A DNA stretch of 41,856 nt from Hyphomicrobiales bacterium (GTDB taxonomy: Bacteria > Pseudomonadota > Alphaproteobacteria > Rhizobiales > Beijerinckiaceae): assembly GCA_947455645.1 (NCBI GenBank), contig CANGPA010000011.1, positions 1 to 41,856 on the forward strand. Direction: 5' to 3'. Below, in pieces: positions 1 through 8,316 of this stretch. The first letter of the stretch is position 1; each line of letters opens with the position of its first letter. The position numbers and the translations under genes were made by a program. Under the pieces are notes generated by a model that made no database searches, was not told the origin of the DNA, and saw only the letters and a program-made list of their open reading frames with translations.

Positions 1-2169
1 AACGACTCTCTGTCGGGGGATGGTTCCAATAATTATTTCTATGGAAATGCTGGCGACGACACGTTGGCGGGGTTCGGTGGTAACGATACATTAGATGGTG
101 GATCAGGTGACGATGTTTTTATAGGTGGCTATGGCAACGATAGTCTGGTTGGGGGAAGTGGCAATGATCTTGCTGACTTTTCTTTAGTATCGTCGTCATT
201 GATTTCGTGGGACCGGGGATTTAATGGCACCTGGGTCTTTTCCTATAATCCTTATGGTTTTGATGTGTTAAGGGGAATTGAGAAAGTTCGTTTCTCCGAC
301 AAGACGATTACTCTTGAAGCGCTCAAATCGAAGTCCGATTTTTCGGGCGATGGTGTTTCAGATGTTTTGTTCCGTGATACCTCAGGCAAGCTTTGGTCTT
401 GGTCGGTTTCGAGTGACAGCACCGGCCGCGCCGTAGCTTCCGCTGGCGTTGCCATCGGTGCTGTATCGTCCGATTGGAAAGTCCAAGGCCTTGGTGATTT
501 CAATGGTGACGGCAAGCAGGATGTGCTTTGGCGTAACGACAGCGGTATTGTGTGCCAATGGCAGTTGGACGGCGCATCCATCAATAGTGCTGGTGGTGTG
601 GGCACGGCGGGACTTGATTGGTCAATCGTTGGTATTGGCGATTTTGATGGCGACGGGAAAGATGACATTCTTTGGCGCAATACAAACGGCAATATATCCG
701 AGTGGCTTCAGGACGGCATGGCGATCAAGGGCGGCGGCGGTATAGGAACCGTTGGTTCTGATTGGACGATTAAAGGGACCGGCGATTTCGATGGCGACGG
801 TAAGGACGATATTTTGTGGCAAAATGCCAACGGTGTCGTGTGTGAATGGCTGATGGATGGTATGAGAATTAAAGCAGCAGGCGCTGTGGGGGCTATGACA
901 TCAGACTGGTCGATTCAAGGGATCGCAGATTTTAATGGCGATGGCAAAGACGACATTCTTTGGCGCGACAAGAGTGGTAACGTATTGGTGTGGCAACTCG
1001 ACGGTCTGACGAAGTTTGCTGCAACTTATGGTCAGATCGGCAGTGAGTGGTCGATCCAGGGCACGGGTGATTATAACGGCGATGGCCGGGCCGATATCTT
1101 ATGGCGCAATTCATCTGGAACGCTGATGACGTGGACCACGTCCTCGAGTGGCATTGGCATTGCGACTTCTGGTAACCTCGGTATGGTTGATCCAAATAGT
1201 TCAACGGTTATCAAGCAACTTCAAGTTACGGACAAAACCACAACTTTGCCTAAGCGCACGGTAAAGGCTGACATTAATGGCGATGGCGTGTCTGATGTCA
1301 TGTTCCGTAATACGTCAGGTCAGCTCTCTTATTGGAGTGTCGTGCCTGACGGGGCGGGGCGACCTCTTACGGGTACGTCGAGTGGCGGCATCGGGGCTGT
1401 ATCGTCTGATTGGAAAGTCCAAGGCCTTGGTGATTTCAATGGTGACGGCAAGCAGGATGTGCTTTGGCGTCACGACAGCGGCGTTGTGTGCCAATGGCAG
1501 TTGGACGGCGCATCCATCATTAGTGCTGGTGGTGTGGGCATGGCGGGGCTTGATTGGTCCATCGTTGGTATTGGCGATTTTGATGGCGACGGAAAAGACG
1601 ACATTCTTTGGCGCAATACAAACGGCAATATATCCGAGTGGCTTCAGGACGGCATGGCGATCAAGGGCGGCGGCGGTATAGGAGCCGTTGGTTCTGATTG
1701 GACGATTAAAGGAACCGGCGATTTCGATGGCGACGGTAAGGACGATATTTTATGGCAAAATGCCAACGGTGTTGTGTGTGAATGGCTGATGGACGGCACG
1801 ACGATTAAAGCAGCAGGCGCTGTGGGGGCTGTGACATCAGACTGGTCGATTCAAGGGATCGCAGATTTTGATGGCGATGGCAAAGATGACATTCTCTGGC
1901 GCAACACGAATGGAATTGTGTGCGAATGGCAACTCGATGGTATGACAATCAAAGCTGCCGGAGGGCATGGTCAGATTGGTAATGATTGGTCGATCCAAAG
2001 CACGGGTGATTACAATGGTGATGGCCTTGCCGATATCTTATGGCGCAATACATCCGGAACGCTCATGACCTGGACGACCGCTTCAACTGGGTTTGGCGTT
2101 GCAACCTCCAGTAACCTCGGCGCGGCGGATCCGAATATTTGGACAGTCACGGGAAACAAACTGTTTTGA
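1..2169 (+). CDS. RTX / FG-GAP (VCBS) repeat protein, 5'-truncated by window edge
   Basis: The frame is open from base 1 with no start in the window, so the N-terminus lies outside; the TTG at 64 is only an internal codon. The first ~55 residues are glycine/aspartate-rich nonapeptides of the RTX (hemolysin-type calcium-binding) kind, such as GGSGDDVFIGG and GGSGND. After a linker come twelve FG-GAP/VCBS-like units of about 48 residues, each opening with a calcium-loop motif D-[FYI]-[NDS]-G-D-G-x-x-D followed by [IV]LW or similar. They fall into two blocks of six that are tandem copies of each other. Proteins of this kind are usually exported by type I secretion or displayed on the cell surface, often for adhesion; that role is inferred. 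No catalytic domain is visible in this part. A weak hairpin follows the stop. No type I secretion genes are in the window. Confidence 0.85.
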   Translation, partial: NDSLSGDGSNNYFYGNAGDDTLAGFGGNDTLDGGSGDDVFIGGYGNDSLVGGSGNDLADFSLVSSSLISWDRGFNGTWVFSYNPYGFDVLRGIEKVRFSDKTITLEALKSKSDFSGDGVSDVLFRDTSGKLWSWSVSSDSTGRAVASAGVAIGAVSSDWKVQGLGDFNGDGKQDVLWRNDSGIVCQWQLDGASINSAGGVGTAGLDWSIVGIGDFDGDGKDDILWRNTNGNISEWLQDGMAIKGGGGIGTVGSDWTIKGTGDFDGDGKDDILWQNANGVVCEWLMDGMRIKAAGAVGAMTSDWSIQGIADFNGDGKDDILWRDKSGNVLVWQLDGLTKFAATYGQIGSEWSIQGTGDYNGDGRADILWRNSSGTLMTWTTSSSGIGIATSGNLGMVDPNSSTVIKQLQVTDKTTTLPKRTVKADINGDGVSDVMFRNTSGQLSYWSVVPDGAGRPLTGTSSGGIGAVSSDWKVQGLGDFNGDGKQDVLWRHDSGVVCQWQLDGASIISAGGVGMAGLDWSIVGIGDFDGDGKDDILWRNTNGNISEWLQDGMAIKGGGGIGAVGSDWTIKGTGDFDGDGKDDILWQNANGVVCEWLMDGTTIKAAGAVGAVTSDWSIQGIADFDGDGKDDILWRNTNGIVCEWQLDGMTIKAAGGHGQIGNDWSIQSTGDYNGDGLADILWRNTSGTLMTWTTASTGFGVATSSNLGAADPNIWTVTGNKLF
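337..1269 (+). repeat. Tandem duplication, copy 1 (six FG-GAP units)
   Basis: This is the first of two in-frame copies of a ~311-312-codon block. It starts at the motif DFSGDGVSDVLF and ends just before the homologous DINGDGVSDVMF at 1270. Corresponding bases are 933 apart at the start of the block and 936 apart from about 460 onward, so there is one codon of length difference. Nucleotide identity with copy 2 is highest over roughly 460-960 and visibly lower at the start and end of the block. Confidence 0.88.
1270..2169 (+). repeat. Tandem duplication, copy 2 (six FG-GAP units)
   Basis: This is the second in-frame copy and runs to the stop codon. Its six calcium-loop motifs align one-for-one with those of copy 1. 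The central units are near-identical in DNA. The fifth unit differs clearly (RNTNGIVCEWQLDGMTIK here, RDKSGNVLVWQLDGLTKF in copy 1). Confidence 0.88.
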
Positions 2170-2173
2170 TCAC

Positions 2174-2197
2174 CTAACTCGAAACTCGTTGAGTTAG
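2174..2197 (+). terminator. Possible terminator after the RTX/FG-GAP gene
   Basis: A perfect 7-bp stem, CTAACTC (2174-2180) with GAGTTAG (2191-2197), and a 10-nt loop start 5 bases after the stop. A T-rich but interrupted tail (ctttatattcattttctt) follows. The stem is short and AT-rich, so strength is uncertain. Confidence 0.4.
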
Positions 2198-2347
2198 CTT
2201 TATATTCATTTTCTTATTAATTTATATTCGTGCTTTGCATTTTGTATGAATCTGTTTGGCTTGTTTCAAGTTGTAGCAACAAAGAAGCTAGAGGATTCGC
2301 CAGCGTTTTCCATAATGTAACGTAGAAGCGGTTGGGGTAAATCAGCG

Positions 2348-2869
2348 ATGGTGACGAACCGATTTCCCAATGCACCGACGCTCACTACGGAACGTCTCGT
2401 GTTGCGGGCGCAACATTTTTCGGATTTTGAACATTGGGCCAAGTATTTTTCTTCTGATCGTTCGCGCTTTGAAGGCGGCCCACTTGATCGGCGTGCCGCG
2501 TGGCGTGTTTGGGCATCCGGGGTCGCTCTTTGGTCCCTCAAAGGTTTTGGGCCCTTCGGTGTTGATGACCGGCAATCGGGCGTTTATCGCGGCGAAGTTG
2601 GTATCTATCAGCCGGAAGGTTATCCTGAACCTGAACTTGGTTGGTTTGTTGTGCCAGAGGTTGAAGGTAAAGGCATGGCTTTTGAAGCGGCAAAAGCTGT
2701 GATGCTTTGGGCAAAGTCGGAACTCGGTTTTACGAGGCTCGTGAATTATATTGATCCGGGCAACGAACGGTCGATTGCCCTTGGGTTGCGTCTTGGCGGC
2801 CGACGTGTAGATATTCGAGGGCAAGATCCAACGGATGTTGTGATTGAATTTGATCTTTTGAAAATCTGA
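2348..2869 (+). CDS. GNAT family N-acetyltransferase (RimJ/RimL-like)
   Basis: This 173-residue protein opens with a 'PTLTTERLVLRAQHFSDFE' type N-terminus, characteristic of the Acetyltransf_3 (RimJ/RimL) branch of the GNAT superfamily. The acetyl-CoA-binding motif A appears as E-G-K-G-M-A at residues 106-111, followed by a helix (FEAAKAVMLWA). The downstream IDPGNERSIALGLRLGG matches the conserved 'N..S..v..k.GF' region. It probably transfers an acetyl group from acetyl-CoA to an amine (a protein N-terminus or a small molecule); the substrate cannot be read from sequence. The ATG at 2348 is the first in-frame ATG of the conserved N-terminus, with a weak purine-rich stretch upstream. It lies between the RTX gene and slyX without obvious co-function. 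Confidence 0.85.
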   Translation: MVTNRFPNAPTLTTERLVLRAQHFSDFEHWAKYFSSDRSRFEGGPLDRRAAWRVWASGVALWSLKGFGPFGVDDRQSGVYRGEVGIYQPEGYPEPELGWFVVPEVEGKGMAFEAAKAVMLWAKSELGFTRLVNYIDPGNERSIALGLRLGGRRVDIRGQDPTDVVIEFDLLKI

Positions 2870-2897
2870 AGTTTTATATTGTGGGCTGTTCAGTTCT

Positions 2898-3110
2898 ATG
2901 ACAACCGATGACGCAATTCATCACATCGCGGATCTTCAGCATCGCATTACCGAGCAAGAGAAGACGATTACCGATTTGAGCGAAATGGTCGTGGAGCAGT
3001 GGAAGAAGATCGACGTCTTGGAGCGTCGATTGGGCGCCCTGCGTGAGGAGTTTGAGTCCTCTAAAGATACACGCAACTCCGCACCCGAACCCCCGCCGCC
3101 TCACTATTGA
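2898..3110 (+). CDS. slyX: SlyX family protein
   Basis: This 70-residue, highly charged protein is predicted to be one long helix/coiled coil (ITEQEKTITDLSEMVVEQWKKIDVLERRLGALREEF). It ends in the PPPHY C-terminus that is the hallmark of SlyX. The length fits the family. SlyX proteins are small cytoplasmic proteins of unknown molecular function; in E. coli the gene lies beside slyD, which is not present here. It starts 28 bases after the GNAT gene on the same strand and could be co-transcribed with it. The Shine-Dalgarno sequence is weak. Confidence 0.87.
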   Translation: MTTDDAIHHIADLQHRITEQEKTITDLSEMVVEQWKKIDVLERRLGALREEFESSKDTRNSAPEPPPPHY

Positions 3111-3230
3111 GCGCTATGCGCGCTTATTGGGATAACTTTGTTCGGTATTGGTTCTTACCCGTAAAATCAGGTAAAGGACTACGTTCAAACGCGCTGATCA
3201 TAGCGCGATGGGTGCCGGGCGGAGAGACTG

Positions 3231-3800
3231 ATGACGCTTTTGATTGCTGGGTTAATCGTATTGCTTTTGGGTCATTCGGTCCAAATGGCGCCGTCGCTGC
3301 ATGCTCGATTGCAAGGTTCTCTTGGCCGCAATGTCTATCGCGGCATTTATAGTATAGTTGCGGTTGCGGGTGTCGCACTCGTGATCGAAGGCTTTGGTCG
3401 CTATCGTGCGGATGGCATGATTGCGATCTGGGACCCGCCGACCGGCATGAAACATCTCAATCTGCTGTTGATGCTTTTTGCGTTTATTGCGCTTTTTGCG
3501 AGCCAATTGCCGCGCGGTTTCATTAAGGCCCGTCTCAAACATCCGATGCTTGTTGGGATTAAGGCTTGGGCCTTTGGCCATCTCCTCGCCAATGGCGATC
3601 TTGGCAGCATGATCCTGTTTGGGTCGATCCTGGCTTGGGCCGTCGTGAACCGGATTTCGTTCCGCTGGCGTCCGGCGCAGGCCGAACCACCCGCACCGCG
3701 TGTCTTGGGTGACATTCTGGCGGTCGGGGTTGGCGTCATAGCCTATGTTGCGATGCTCTATCTCCACCCTGTGCTGATCGGGGTATCGGTCTTTGGCTGA
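3231..3800 (+). CDS. NnrU family integral membrane protein
   Basis: This 189-residue protein is mostly hydrophobic with about five membrane segments. It opens with 'MTLLIAGLIVLLLGHSVQMAPSLHARL', and the pattern 'HS..M.P..R..L....G...YRG.YS' is typical of the NnrU family. NnrU was first described near denitrification genes in Rhodobacter, and relatives are widespread in alphaproteobacteria lacking those genes. No nitrite or nitric oxide reductase gene is in this window, so a denitrification role should not be assumed. The ATG at 3231 follows a good ribosome site (GGAGAG at 3221-3226). Confidence 0.85.
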   Translation: MTLLIAGLIVLLLGHSVQMAPSLHARLQGSLGRNVYRGIYSIVAVAGVALVIEGFGRYRADGMIAIWDPPTGMKHLNLLLMLFAFIALFASQLPRGFIKARLKHPMLVGIKAWAFGHLLANGDLGSMILFGSILAWAVVNRISFRWRPAQAEPPAPRVLGDILAVGVGVIAYVAMLYLHPVLIGVSVFG

Positions 3801-3891
3801 GCCGAAGATGCCGATTTTTTGCTTACAAAGTCCGGCCGTCTTCCTTATAGAAGGGCAGATATATTCCTGTTTTAAAGAATGACTGAGTGCC

Positions 3892-4563
3892 ATGAGCGAT
3901 ATTTTCCGTGAGATTGATGAGGATTTGCGCCGCGATCAGGCGGCCGATCTTTGGAAGAAATATGGATCATGGTTTTTGGCTTTTGCCCTCGTTTTGGTGG
4001 GCGCAACGGCCGCGTATCGGGCCTATGTCCATTTTGAGACGCAAAAGTCCGAGGCATTGGGGGCGCGCTATCAGGCCGCACTCGAATTGTCCCGAACAGG
4101 CAAGTCTGCCGAAGCCGCCAAGGAATTCTCGGCCATCGCGAATGAGGGCGGGGCGGGTTATGGCGTATTGGCGCGGTTTCGCGCAGCAGCTGAACTCCAA
4201 GCAACAGACAAGGCGGCTTCAGCCGGTCAGTTTGACGCTCTGGCTAATGATGCGTCCGTTGGCCCGGTTCTGCAGGGCCTAGCACGTCTTCGGGCGGCGA
4301 CTATTTTATCGGATACGCTTTCGGCGGCGGAGCTTGCGCAACGGCTTGAGCCCTTGCTGGCACAAGGTTCGAGTTGGGCACCGAGTGCGCGCGAATTGCT
4401 TGGGCTTTCCGCGTTAAAGGCGGGGGATCTTGCAGGCGCTGGGAAGTTTTTTGATGCCATCACGACGGATCCAGCAGCGCCGCCAGCCTTGCGGCAGCGT
4501 ACGGAACTCTACCTCGCTCTTGTAAAGTCAGGTACCGCGTCAGCGGTCCCTCAGGCGCAATAA
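3892..4563 (+). CDS. YfgM-like tetratricopeptide membrane protein
   Basis: This 223-residue protein has a short cytoplasmic N-terminus (MSDIFREIDEDLRRDQAADLWKKYG), one membrane helix at about residues 26-46 and an alanine-rich helical C-terminal region that reads as degenerate TPRs. This is the architecture of the YfgM/TPR_21 family, an ancillary periplasmic-facing partner of the SecYEG translocon in E. coli. Its place 29 bp upstream of der is conserved in many proteobacteria and supports the call, although in E. coli bamB lies between the two genes. No bamB-like gene is present here between this gene and der. Translocon partnership is inferred from the family. Confidence 0.85.
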   Translation: MSDIFREIDEDLRRDQAADLWKKYGSWFLAFALVLVGATAAYRAYVHFETQKSEALGARYQAALELSRTGKSAEAAKEFSAIANEGGAGYGVLARFRAAAELQATDKAASAGQFDALANDASVGPVLQGLARLRAATILSDTLSAAELAQRLEPLLAQGSSWAPSARELLGLSALKAGDLAGAGKFFDAITTDPAAPPALRQRTELYLALVKSGTASAVPQAQ

Positions 4564-4592
4564 CGCGTCGAATTATCGGAAGGTTTTAAGGC

Positions 4593-5966
4593 ATGTCGTT
4601 TACGGTCGTGCTGGTCGGCCGACCGAATGTCGGCAAGTCCACTTTATTCAATCGCTTGGTTGGCAAGAAGCTCGCGCTGGTTGATGACCAACCTGGCGTA
4701 ACCCGCGATCGACGTGCTGGCGAAGCCCATTTGGGTGATTTTGATTTCACAGTTATCGATACTGCGGGACTAGAAGAAAGCGCTGAGACGTCACTCACCG
4801 GTCGCATGCGTGCACAGACCGAAACGGCCATTCTTGACGCCGACGTCATCTTTTTTTTGATCGACGTCCGCGCCGGTGTCACGCCGTCTGATCGTCATTT
4901 TGCTACGCTTGTTCGCCGTGCCGGAAAGCCCGTTATCCTTCTTGCCAATAAGGCCGAAGGAAAGATTGGCATGATGGAAAGTTATGAAGCGTTCAGCCTT
5001 GGTCTTGGTGATCCCATTCCCTTTTCCGGTGAACATGGCGAGGGATTGGCTGATCTTTATGAGGCATTGCGGAATGTCTTTCCGCGCGTTGAATCAGAGG
5101 ATGACGAAAGCGAACTTGATGATGCTGACGGAGACTCGGATTCCGATGACCCGAACAAGCCGTTACGCATCGCAATTGTAGGCCGTCCGAATGCTGGCAA
5201 ATCAACGCTGATCAATCGTTTGATTGGAGAAGAGCGTTTGTTGACGGGCCCCGAAGCGGGCATCACGAGGGACTCCATCAGTGTTGAATGGAATTTCAAA
5301 GGGTGTCCCATCAAGCTCTACGATACGGCAGGCATGCGCAAGCGTGCCAAGATTGAAGAGAAGCTCGAAAAGCTCGCGGTCTCTGATGGGTTGCGCGCCG
5401 TCAAATTCGCAGAAGTGGTTGTGCTATTGCTTGATGCAACCATTCCTTTTGAAAAGCAGGATTTGGCCATTCTCTCCGTTATTGAACGCGAAGGCCGCGC
5501 CTTGGTCGTTGGTGTCAATAAATGGGATTTGGTTGCTAATGAAGCAGGGCGTTTTCAGCGCATGGTCGAAGATGCGGAACGTCTCATATCAAATGTTAAA
5601 GGCGCCAAAATTGTACCCCTTTCAGGTCTAAACGGATCCGGAACGGAACAGCTCATCGAGGCCTGCATCAAGTCAGCGGAGATTTGGTCAAAGCGGGTCT
5701 CGACGGGACAAATTAATCGGTGGCTCGAAGGTGTTTTAGAAAAACATCCGCCGCCAGCAATTTCTGGCCGCCGCATCAAATTGCGCTATGCCACGCAGGT
5801 CAAATCGCGGCCGCCGCATTTTGCGATTTTCGGAACGCAGCTTGATGGCTTGCCCGATAGTTACACGCGCTATCTCATCAACTCGTTGCGGGAGACATTT
5901 GATCTTCCTGGAACGCCCATTCGACTGTCATTGCGGACGTCCAAAAATCCCTATGCAAAGGATTGA
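4593..5966 (+). CDS. der: GTPase Der (EngA), ribosome assembly
   Basis: This is a tandem two-GTPase-domain protein of 457 residues. The first P-loop is GRPNVGKST near residues 8-16 with DTAGLEE as G3. The second P-loop, GRPNAGKST, starts at residue 197, with DTAGMRKR and the base-specificity motif NKWD. A KH-like C-terminal domain follows (RPPHFAIFG...[18 protein letters not shown]). Der is needed for 50S ribosomal subunit maturation. The linker between the G domains is strongly acidic (about residues 167-188, Asp/Glu/Ser-rich). The ATG at 4593 is preceded by GGAAGG and TTAAGG purine tracts. The stop is 4 bases from the convergent SDR stop. Confidence 0.97.
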   Translation: MSFTVVLVGRPNVGKSTLFNRLVGKKLALVDDQPGVTRDRRAGEAHLGDFDFTVIDTAGLEESAETSLTGRMRAQTETAILDADVIFFLIDVRAGVTPSDRHFATLVRRAGKPVILLANKAEGKIGMMESYEAFSLGLGDPIPFSGEHGEGLADLYEALRNVFPRVESEDDESELDDADGDSDSDDPNKPLRIAIVGRPNAGKSTLINRLIGEERLLTGPEAGITRDSISVEWNFKGCPIKLYDTAGMRKRAKIEEKLEKLAVSDGLRAVKFAEVVVLLLDATIPFEKQDLAILSVIEREGRALVVGVNKWDLVANEAGRFQRMVEDAERLISNVKGAKIVPLSGLNGSGTEQLIEACIKSAEIWSKRVSTGQINRWLEGVLEKHPPPAISGRRIKLRYATQVKSRPPHFAIFGTQLDGLPDSYTRYLINSLRETFDLPGTPIRLSLRTSKNPYAKD

Positions 5967-5970
5967 GCGT

Positions 5971-6726
5971 CTATTTCGACTCGACCGGCTTTCCAAAATC
6001 GCAAATGCGCGGTGTTGGTCCTGTAAAATCGAAAAGCTTACCGCTGTCTTGCCAATCTGCTGCGGCCATAGCGACGAGATGCTGCGTGAGTTCCGTCGGT
6101 TCACGCAAACTCATCGGGTCTTCGCCGGGTACGGCAGTTGCGCGCATATCTGTTCGTAACGGACCCGGATCAACCATCATGACTTTGATGTGGGTTGAAG
6201 CGACTTCTTGGGCGTAAGTGTGGCCCAGCGCTTCGACCGCTGCTTTTGAAACGCTATATGGTCCCCAATAAGGCCGATGTTTCCAAGCTGCGGCGGAGCT
6301 CATCAAAATCACGCGGCCCGAGTCAGAGCGTTGAAGCAATGGATCAAGAATTCGGATTAATCGGAAATTTGCGGTCACGTTGACGAGCATCACATCATCC
6401 CACTCCTTAGCCACAATATGGCCAAGCGGGGAAATCGGGCCAAGCAAAGCCCCATTGCCATAGAAAATATCAAGTTTGCCCCAGCGCTCGAGTAAGGCTG
6501 GACCTAAACGATCAATGCCGTCCATATCTTTGAGATCAGCAGGAACGAGCGTTGCCTGTCCACCCACTGCGCGAATGGAATCGTCAAGTTCTTCCAATGC
6601 ACCTTGCGTGCGCGCCATTGCAATCACATGCGCACCTTCTTTTGCAAAAGCGAGTGCGGCGGCACGACCAATGCCGCGCGAAGCGCCTGTGATGAGCGCA
6701 ATGCGTCCTTCAAGTTTTTTTGTCAT
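5971..6726 (-). CDS. SDR family NAD(P)-dependent oxidoreductase
   Basis: This is a classical short-chain dehydrogenase/reductase of 251 residues. The N-terminal cofactor motif TGASRGIG lies at residues 14-21, followed by a central serine (VILMSSAAAWK) and the catalytic Y-x3-K in 'GPYSVSKAAVE'. The usual NNAG motif is replaced by 'YGNGALLGP', an SDR variant seen in this purF-linked subgroup. The substrate is unknown. The start codon follows the purF stop by 3 bases, so the two genes are almost certainly co-transcribed. A cvpA-purF-SDR order recurs in Hyphomicrobiales, but no purine role for the SDR can be read from its sequence. It ends 4 bp from the convergent der stop. Confidence 0.92.
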   Translation of the reverse strand: MTKKLEGRIALITGASRGIGRAAALAFAKEGAHVIAMARTQGALEELDDSIRAVGGQATLVPADLKDMDGIDRLGPALLERWGKLDIFYGNGALLGPISPLGHIVAKEWDDVMLVNVTANFRLIRILDPLLQRSDSGRVILMSSAAAWKHRPYWGPYSVSKAAVEALGHTYAQEVASTHIKVMMVDPGPLRTDMRATAVPGEDPMSLREPTELTQHLVAMAAADWQDSGKLFDFTGPTPRICDFGKPVESK

Positions 6727-6729
6727 AGG

Positions 6730-8184
6730 TTAACCAGCTTCAGCAAGGAGAGAGAGTTGTTTGGGTGAATCGCCCGATTGATCCGTCAATCCGGTTGGAT
6801 AATCACCTGTGAAACAGTGATCGGTAAATTGGGGACGCTCAGCACTGCGTCCGGTCTCACCCATCGCGCGATAAATGCCATCAACCGATAGAAAGGCTAA
6901 TGAGTCACACCCGATAAAAGAGCGCATCTCATCCAGCGAACGCGTTGCAGCAAGAAGATTGTTTCGCTCAGGCGTATCAATGCCGTAAAAATCAGGAAAT
7001 TTAATCGGTGGTGAGGATATGCGGAAATGCACCTCTTTCGCGCCCGCGTCGCGCATCATCTGAACGATTTTTACAGAGGTTGTTCCCCGTACAATCGAGT
7101 CATCAATCAATATAATACGCTTACCTTCAACCACTGCGCGATTGGCGGAATGTTTCATGCGTACGCCAATTTCACGACTCGATTGTGTTGGTTGAATAAA
7201 AGTGCGGCCGACATAATGATTACGAATAATACCAAGCTCGTAGGGAATTTTTGATGCCTGTGCATACCCTAAGGCAGCGGGTACACCTGAATCTGGAACA
7301 GGGATCACAACATCGGCCGCAACAGAGCTTTCTTTTGCGAGTTCTGCGCCCATTGATTTGCGGACTTGATAGACGGATTTTCCATGCACAACTGAATCAG
7401 GTCGCGCAAAATAAATATATTCAAAGATGCACGGTCGCGCCGGAATCGTACCGAAAGGTTTGATTGATTCGACACCGGCTTCGCTGATGATAACCACTTC
7501 GCCATTTTCGATATCGCGAACGAAACGGGCTCCGATAATATCAAGCGCACAAGTCTCGGAGGCAAGGATATATGCGCCATCCAATTCGCCAAGAACTAAG
7601 GGGCGAATACCAAGAGGATCGCGAGCGCCGACCAATTTCTTGTTGGTCAGACCCACAAAGGAATAGGCGCCTTCCAATTGTGTGATTGCTTCAATGAAGC
7701 GATCGACGAATTTTATTTTTTTCGATTGTGCAACGAGATGGAGAACAACCTCCGTATCGCTGGTTGATTGATAAATGGCACCGCTGCGGATGAGCTGCCG
7801 GCGCAGCGTAATCCCATTGGTTATGTTGCCATTATGCGCCACTGCAAAACCGCCTCCATCGAGTTCGGCGAAGAGCGGTTGAACATTGCGCAAAATTGTT
7901 TCGCCGGTCGTCGAGTAGCGCGTATGTCCAATCGCGGCGATCCCCTTGAGGCGATCGATTACAGCGCGTTCGGAGAAGTTATCCCCGACCAGACCCATAC
8001 GGCGTTCAGAATGGAAGCGGCGGCCGTCAAAACTGACAATGCCCGCGGCCTCTTGGCCGCGATGCTGGAGCGCATGAAGGCCGAGCGCGGTAATGGCTGC
8101 CGATTCCGGATGTCCATATATGCCAAAGACCCCGCACTCTTCCTTGAGGCGATCGGCATCGAGATCAAAAAACCCTTCGGTCAT
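6730..8184 (-). CDS. purF: Amidophosphoribosyltransferase (PurF)
   Basis: PurF catalyses the first committed step of purine synthesis: PRPP plus glutamine gives phosphoribosylamine. The N-terminal glutaminase has its nucleophile Cys17 in 'EECGVFGIYG', preceded by a 16-residue propeptide of the usual kind. The C-terminal phosphoribosyltransferase domain carries the PRPP loop IILIDDSIVRGTT near residues 355-367. I chose the ATG at 8184 (484 residues). The frame stays open upstream to a TTG at 8295, but those 37 extra residues are proline/glutamine-rich and precede the family-conserved start. Upstream lies cvpA on the same strand, as in many proteobacteria; the SDR gene follows after 3 bases. 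Confidence 0.96.
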   Translation of the reverse strand: MTEGFFDLDADRLKEECGVFGIYGHPESAAITALGLHALQHRGQEAAGIVSFDGRRFHSERRMGLVGDNFSERAVIDRLKGIAAIGHTRYSTTGETILRNVQPLFAELDGGGFAVAHNGNITNGITLRRQLIRSGAIYQSTSDTEVVLHLVAQSKKIKFVDRFIEAITQLEGAYSFVGLTNKKLVGARDPLGIRPLVLGELDGAYILASETCALDIIGARFVRDIENGEVVIISEAGVESIKPFGTIPARPCIFEYIYFARPDSVVHGKSVYQVRKSMGAELAKESSVAADVVIPVPDSGVPAALGYAQASKIPYELGIIRNHYVGRTFIQPTQSSREIGVRMKHSANRAVVEGKRIILIDDSIVRGTTSVKIVQMMRDAGAKEVHFRISSPPIKFPDFYGIDTPERNNLLAATRSLDEMRSFIGCDSLAFLSVDGIYRAMGETGRSAERPQFTDHCFTGDYPTGLTDQSGDSPKQLSLLAEAG

Positions 8185-8316
8185 GGCATACCCCGGCGCT
8201 TGCGGCGGAGATATGCGCCCTTGCAGCGGTGATTGCAACGCCTGTGACACGCCTTCAACAGGTTGCCGCGTTGTGGGCGGGGAATGGCTCGTCAATTTAT
8301 GAAGGAAACGACCAGT

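Noticed and set aside
252-692. 146-codon open frame on the minus strand within the RTX/FG-GAP gene, and similar plus-strand frames near 449 and 1277
   Set aside because: They are mirrored in both copies of the duplication and follow the codon bias of the real frame; no ribosome site and no family resemblance.
3107-3352. 81-codon open frame bridging slyX and the NnrU gene
   Set aside because: It overlaps the well-supported NnrU start, has no recognisable domain and starts inside the slyX stop region.
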